From the NCBI RefSeq assembly GCF_000003605.2, contig NW_003112966.1:32890-44741 (forward strand): 11,852 nt of DNA. Direction: 5' to 3'. The translations under genes were made by a program, and so were the position numbers. The notes beneath the pieces were generated by a model. The model had not been told where the DNA came from. It searched no databases and saw only the letters and a program-made list of their open reading frames with translations. Positions 8,517 through 11,852 of this stretch are shown piece after piece; position 1 is the first letter of the stretch; each line of letters begins with the position of its first letter. Source of the DNA: Saccoglossus kowalevskii. Taxonomy: Eukaryota > Hemichordata > Enteropneusta > Harrimaniidae.

Positions 8517-9746
8517 CTGCCACATGACACACATTTAACGACAAGTTGAAATTACACAAGTAATTTGCTATTTTTTGAGTGCTACGGGTGACGCGGGGTG
8601 TGATATTTGAAATTACTATTAACATGTTCTAATCCGCCGCAGTAGAAGCGCTCAATTTGCAGGATTGAGTTAATTTCTATTTAAAAACAAATTAGAAACT
8701 ATAGTGGCGACATCGAATGGTTTTCTAAATAATTTTAAATTATAACACAAATTATACTAAAAACAAAACATAAAACCAAAGCAAACCTACAATACTCAAA
8801 CGACAAATGTGGTGTATTATAGGATACATACAATACATGGGTGTCATATCCAGTTAATATGTGAATCATAAGTCAACAGAGCTGCGTTTTAGCTGAACAA
8901 CATAATGCTTTCGGTGCAATCGCGTCAAATTTTGCAGCTTAAAAGAAACTCAACAAAATGTGCTATTGATGATGATGGTGGTGGTGATGATAAGCTAGAC
9001 TATAATGACAAGGATAGAGATGGCAGGCTATAGCCAATTCTTCTGCCGAAGGAAAATTAACGTGGCTTGTATATTACGAAACGTTAATTGAATCAACTTG
9101 AAGTACAGGGTTAACCGAGCCCAGTATTGCCGATGCACAGCGACAGCCCGCGAAGAAAAAATGAATTAAAGAACACATACACCTTGCGCAGGAATGTGTA
9201 CGCGTGTGATCGACGAGGAAGCAACGGGTTAACCAACTACTTTCATATTACCCAACACTCGTCAAAACGAACTCCGCACGTACCTCTTTTGTTGCGTCGT
9301 ACATACAACTACCAGATAGCGCTAATTCGCGATGACATCATGTGATCAATTAGATTGTACATTGAACTGATGGCATTCGTTTGACATATTAAACTGAATG
9401 TAACCGCGCTATTCTGCTTGAATCTAGCCATACAATATGGTTCCCAACAATTACTAAACCGCTTTGAGCAAACACACACAGCACAGACAATACAAAATGC
9501 ATCGATAAAACACGTGTTATTTTAAGCGCACTTTCAAACATACTGGTTCACGAACTGTGTTTATAATTACATTTGTATTTAAATATCACCTCAGAGCATG
9601 AAACTTGAAAATGATATATGAAACCCGTGTTGCATTTTTTAAAATCGATAAATGTATTTGTCATATGTTTTACCGTGTATTATGTCGGAGGTTCTTTGAA
9701 AAAAGAGGTAGAGTGCAAAGGCGTAAGGGCGCGTACTAATTACATT
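8517..9746. other. Gene-free stretch with short GAT/GGT microsatellite
   Basis: No supported gene. At 8968-8991 there is a short trinucleotide run, GATGATGAT followed by GGT-type units and then GATGAT. A plus-strand frame at 9127-9345 (72 codons) is basic and has no recognisable domain. Confidence 0.45.
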
Positions 9747-10015
9747 GATGACGAGAGAAGAACAGTTGTCTATTGTGTGACATTGTGAGGATGTAATATC
9801 AACAGCTGGTAGTTTATTTGCGTCTACTGGACAGGGCAACGATGACGGCAAAGAGAACAGCCTGTAGTTATATTGCCAGAACGCACTATCATTAGCAGGT
9901 GAAATTATATATGTGTGTCTCCTGGACAGGATGAGGGATGACGGCAAGGTAAATAGCCTGCAGTCATGTGACATATTAACGGGATGCAATATGCAGATGT
10001 AAATAGGCTAAAGTG
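9747..10015. repeat. Degenerate minisatellite, ~95-bp unit, about three copies
   Basis: Three diverged copies begin with GATGACG at 9747, 9841 and 9937, giving periods of 94 and 96 bases. Shared landmarks include a GAACAG/AATAG-CCTG block, a TGTGACAT...GGATG block (copies 1 and 3), and CTGGACAGG at 9827 and 9922. The third copy is partial and fades after about 10015. Copies differ by many substitutions and small gaps, so the array is old. A minus-strand open frame across it (9989-9639) shows a 32-residue periodicity simply because one period is a multiple of three. Confidence 0.75.
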
Positions 10016-10810
10016 TCCAAGCAACATTATGACAATTACTTACTAATTTTCACCGTGGCTCATATTTCTCCAGAAGTATAATGATGGCGGAAATGATGGG
10101 ACACTGCTAAGTAGCCATTAACAATAACAACCCAGAGAGGCTGTAATAGTATCGCAAATTTATCGAGTGGATGACAAGAGCGGATCTGCTCTTTATTTAT
10201 TTAGGTGTGGGAAAACGATCTAACTTTAGCAAACACAATTTTAATACACAATCACATTCACGCATACAATGCACAGCAACAGTTAAGCAGTGTCGATGGC
10301 CACGCAGTGGAAAATATATACTCTGACCTTTGTACGTACTATGTGTGTATGTACTGCTACAATATGTGCGCAACTGTCACGGATTGAATTCATTTTATAG
10401 CCTATTACTTAGAGATACAGTAAGTGTGTCACAAATCAAGATCATGATAAATTGCTTCACGTGTGCTATTACCTGGATCTATTTGCCGAGTTTAGTTCAG
10501 TGTGCGACACTGCCTCGCGACACGCACCACTAAATGCCATGTTCTATACTTACAGCATTATTTTCTTATTCATTCAGCGTTATTTATTCAATAGACATTG
10601 CAGGCCAAATGTAATTAGAATTAAGCGGCAAAAATGGGGCACGATATGAAGAAGGGGAGGACAAAAATAGACTACGCTAATGCAACGTTACGGCTTATGC
10701 TTGTGTTACTATTAGATAACATTGCTAATTTTGGAGAGAAAAAACATAATATAGTATATTTTACGACCATTATTTGTTCACAATATTGCTGTCAAGTAAT
10801 ATTAATATCA
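10016..10810. other. Gene-free stretch
   Basis: Several overlapping plus-strand frames of 60-70 codons occur (between 10205 and 10649), none with a recognisable domain, signal peptide or splice context that I trust. No repeat of note. Confidence 0.45.
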
Positions 10811-10938
10811 GGTTATTACGAGAATACCTCAACGTATGCACGAAGACAGTACAGCGGGAGTATCAACCGACGCGCAGTGGAGGTTGATGCGACGGTGTAC
10901 TGCCTGAGTACATACTTTGAGATATCCTCGTAATAACC
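10811..10938. repeat. 128-bp hairpin (fold-back) element
   Basis: Left arm 10811-10868 (beginning GGTTATTACGAGAATACCTC) and right arm 10882-10938 (reverse complement beginning GGTTATTACGAGGATATCTC) pair over about 57 positions at roughly 80 percent identity. The outer 22 bases differ at only two sites. The unpaired centre is about 13 bases (10869-10881). Many differences are transitions that could still pair as G-U in RNA. It may be a small fold-back MITE. If transcribed it would form a long stem-loop. No clear target-site duplication was found. Confidence 0.75.
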
Positions 10939-11852
10939 TTGTTATTATACATCTTTTCCTTCCAAGGATACATCATGGGAATGCCGAAATCCAAAATGAA
11001 CAGAATCAGCCAACTTTCTCTGTGTGGAGTCCGGTCAAACTTGGTGACAGCCATGTTTGTTTTTTAATATTAGAAGACGCTTACGCGCGTAATAATTCCA
11101 TATTTGGAATTTGCATTTCTTAATATGGTAGGATGAAAATACCCCGTGAAATACCACAAAAATACGGCACGTTGTAACTTATGGCGTTACGGTGTAATAA
11201 TATAATATATGTCATGAGATATATGTCACAAGTTCGAATTATTTATTTTGCATCGTTATTTTCATCAATAGTGCAACCATATCTGAGTACCCTATTTCTG
11301 GCAATGCTATGTGACGTGGATCGGCGTATTAAATCGGGTTTGGTTATTGATTCATTATTTTTGCCCAGACGCCCAGTGGCCGGGGAGGAACGGCGATGAG
11401 TCGTGTTGTGACGTGTAGTTAGGCGCTTTGAAGCCGTACGCGAGCGTCGGTTACCTTAGCAGTACATCTTTATTCAGCATAATATTTACATTGCCGTGTA
11501 CTGTATATGGCACAATTATTCGCTTCGCTGGTAGTTGAATGCGCTGGGTTAAATTTGACAACAGAATAAATTGTTTCGTTCACAAACCAATGAATTTATA
11601 GCCAAGTGAATATCCCTGTAACATCGAATCCACTAATAGTAAACCCAGTAAATATTAACCCCTGTACACAGTATTCGATATGTTCGCGCTCATTACGTTT
11701 TAAAATGACTAAGACATTGTACCGATCTGATCTACTTATATTTCATCACCGATGTGATGAGATTTTCAACCATACATTATGCAATGCGTTTTTTTTTCAT
11801 CTATTCTTATAGTTAACTGTTAATATACGGAATTCAATTTCTGTTCGACATT
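10939..11852. other. Gene-free stretch with a G+C-rich patch
   Basis: No supported gene. The segment at about 11360-11455 is distinctly rich in G+C and CpG compared with its surroundings. It contains no motif I can name and does not fold into a recognisable tRNA. A plus-strand frame at 11181-11399 ends inside it (LPRRPVAGEERR) without family resemblance. The end of the window is AT-rich, with a run of T near 11790. Confidence 0.45.

Noticed and set aside
9639-9989. 116-codon minus-strand frame with 32-residue repeats
   Set aside because: It is explained by the minisatellite at 9747-10015. The first period is 94, not a multiple of three, so the peptide repeat breaks down over the first unit.

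Overview
The window looks like nuclear DNA of an animal, most likely a marine invertebrate; I cannot name the species. It is AT-rich and gene-poor, with no operons or bacterial-style gene packing. It contains eukaryotic-type splice signals (one acceptor has a perfect TACTAAC branch point), decayed non-LTR retrotransposon sequence, a miniature inverted-repeat element and a degenerate minisatellite. The taxonomic placement is inference from these traits only.

Layout: 1-2848 has no convincing gene. 2849-3480 (+) is a broken reverse-transcriptase remnant of a CR1/L2/Jockey-like LINE, spread over all three forward frames. Next to it, 3521-3753 is a MITE with ~30 bp terminal inverted repeats, likely TA target duplications and an internal 20-bp-period palindromic array. 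4791-4899 (+) is a weak candidate 3' exon.

The best protein-coding gene is on the minus strand, 6650-6276. It encodes 124 aa: signal peptide, acidic Pro/Val/Thr-rich stretch, eight-cysteine domain built from two similar four-cysteine modules, and a C-terminal hydrophobic tail typical of GPI-anchor signals. Its ATG directly follows a good splice acceptor, and a plausible donor lies 143 bases upstream, so a 5'UTR exon is likely.

7904-8004 (+) is an orphan candidate terminal exon behind a very good acceptor. 8100-8290 (+) has the order expected of a promoter and first exon (CRE, TATA-like box, strong 5' splice site). 8366-8494 and 10811-10938 are imperfect inverted repeats, and 9747-10015 is a ~95-bp minisatellite with about three copies.

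The genes do not form a pathway. The two items most worth following up are the two-module cysteine-rich secreted protein and the 128-bp hairpin at 10811-10938. I saw no CRISPR array, tRNA, rRNA or prokaryotic-type system.
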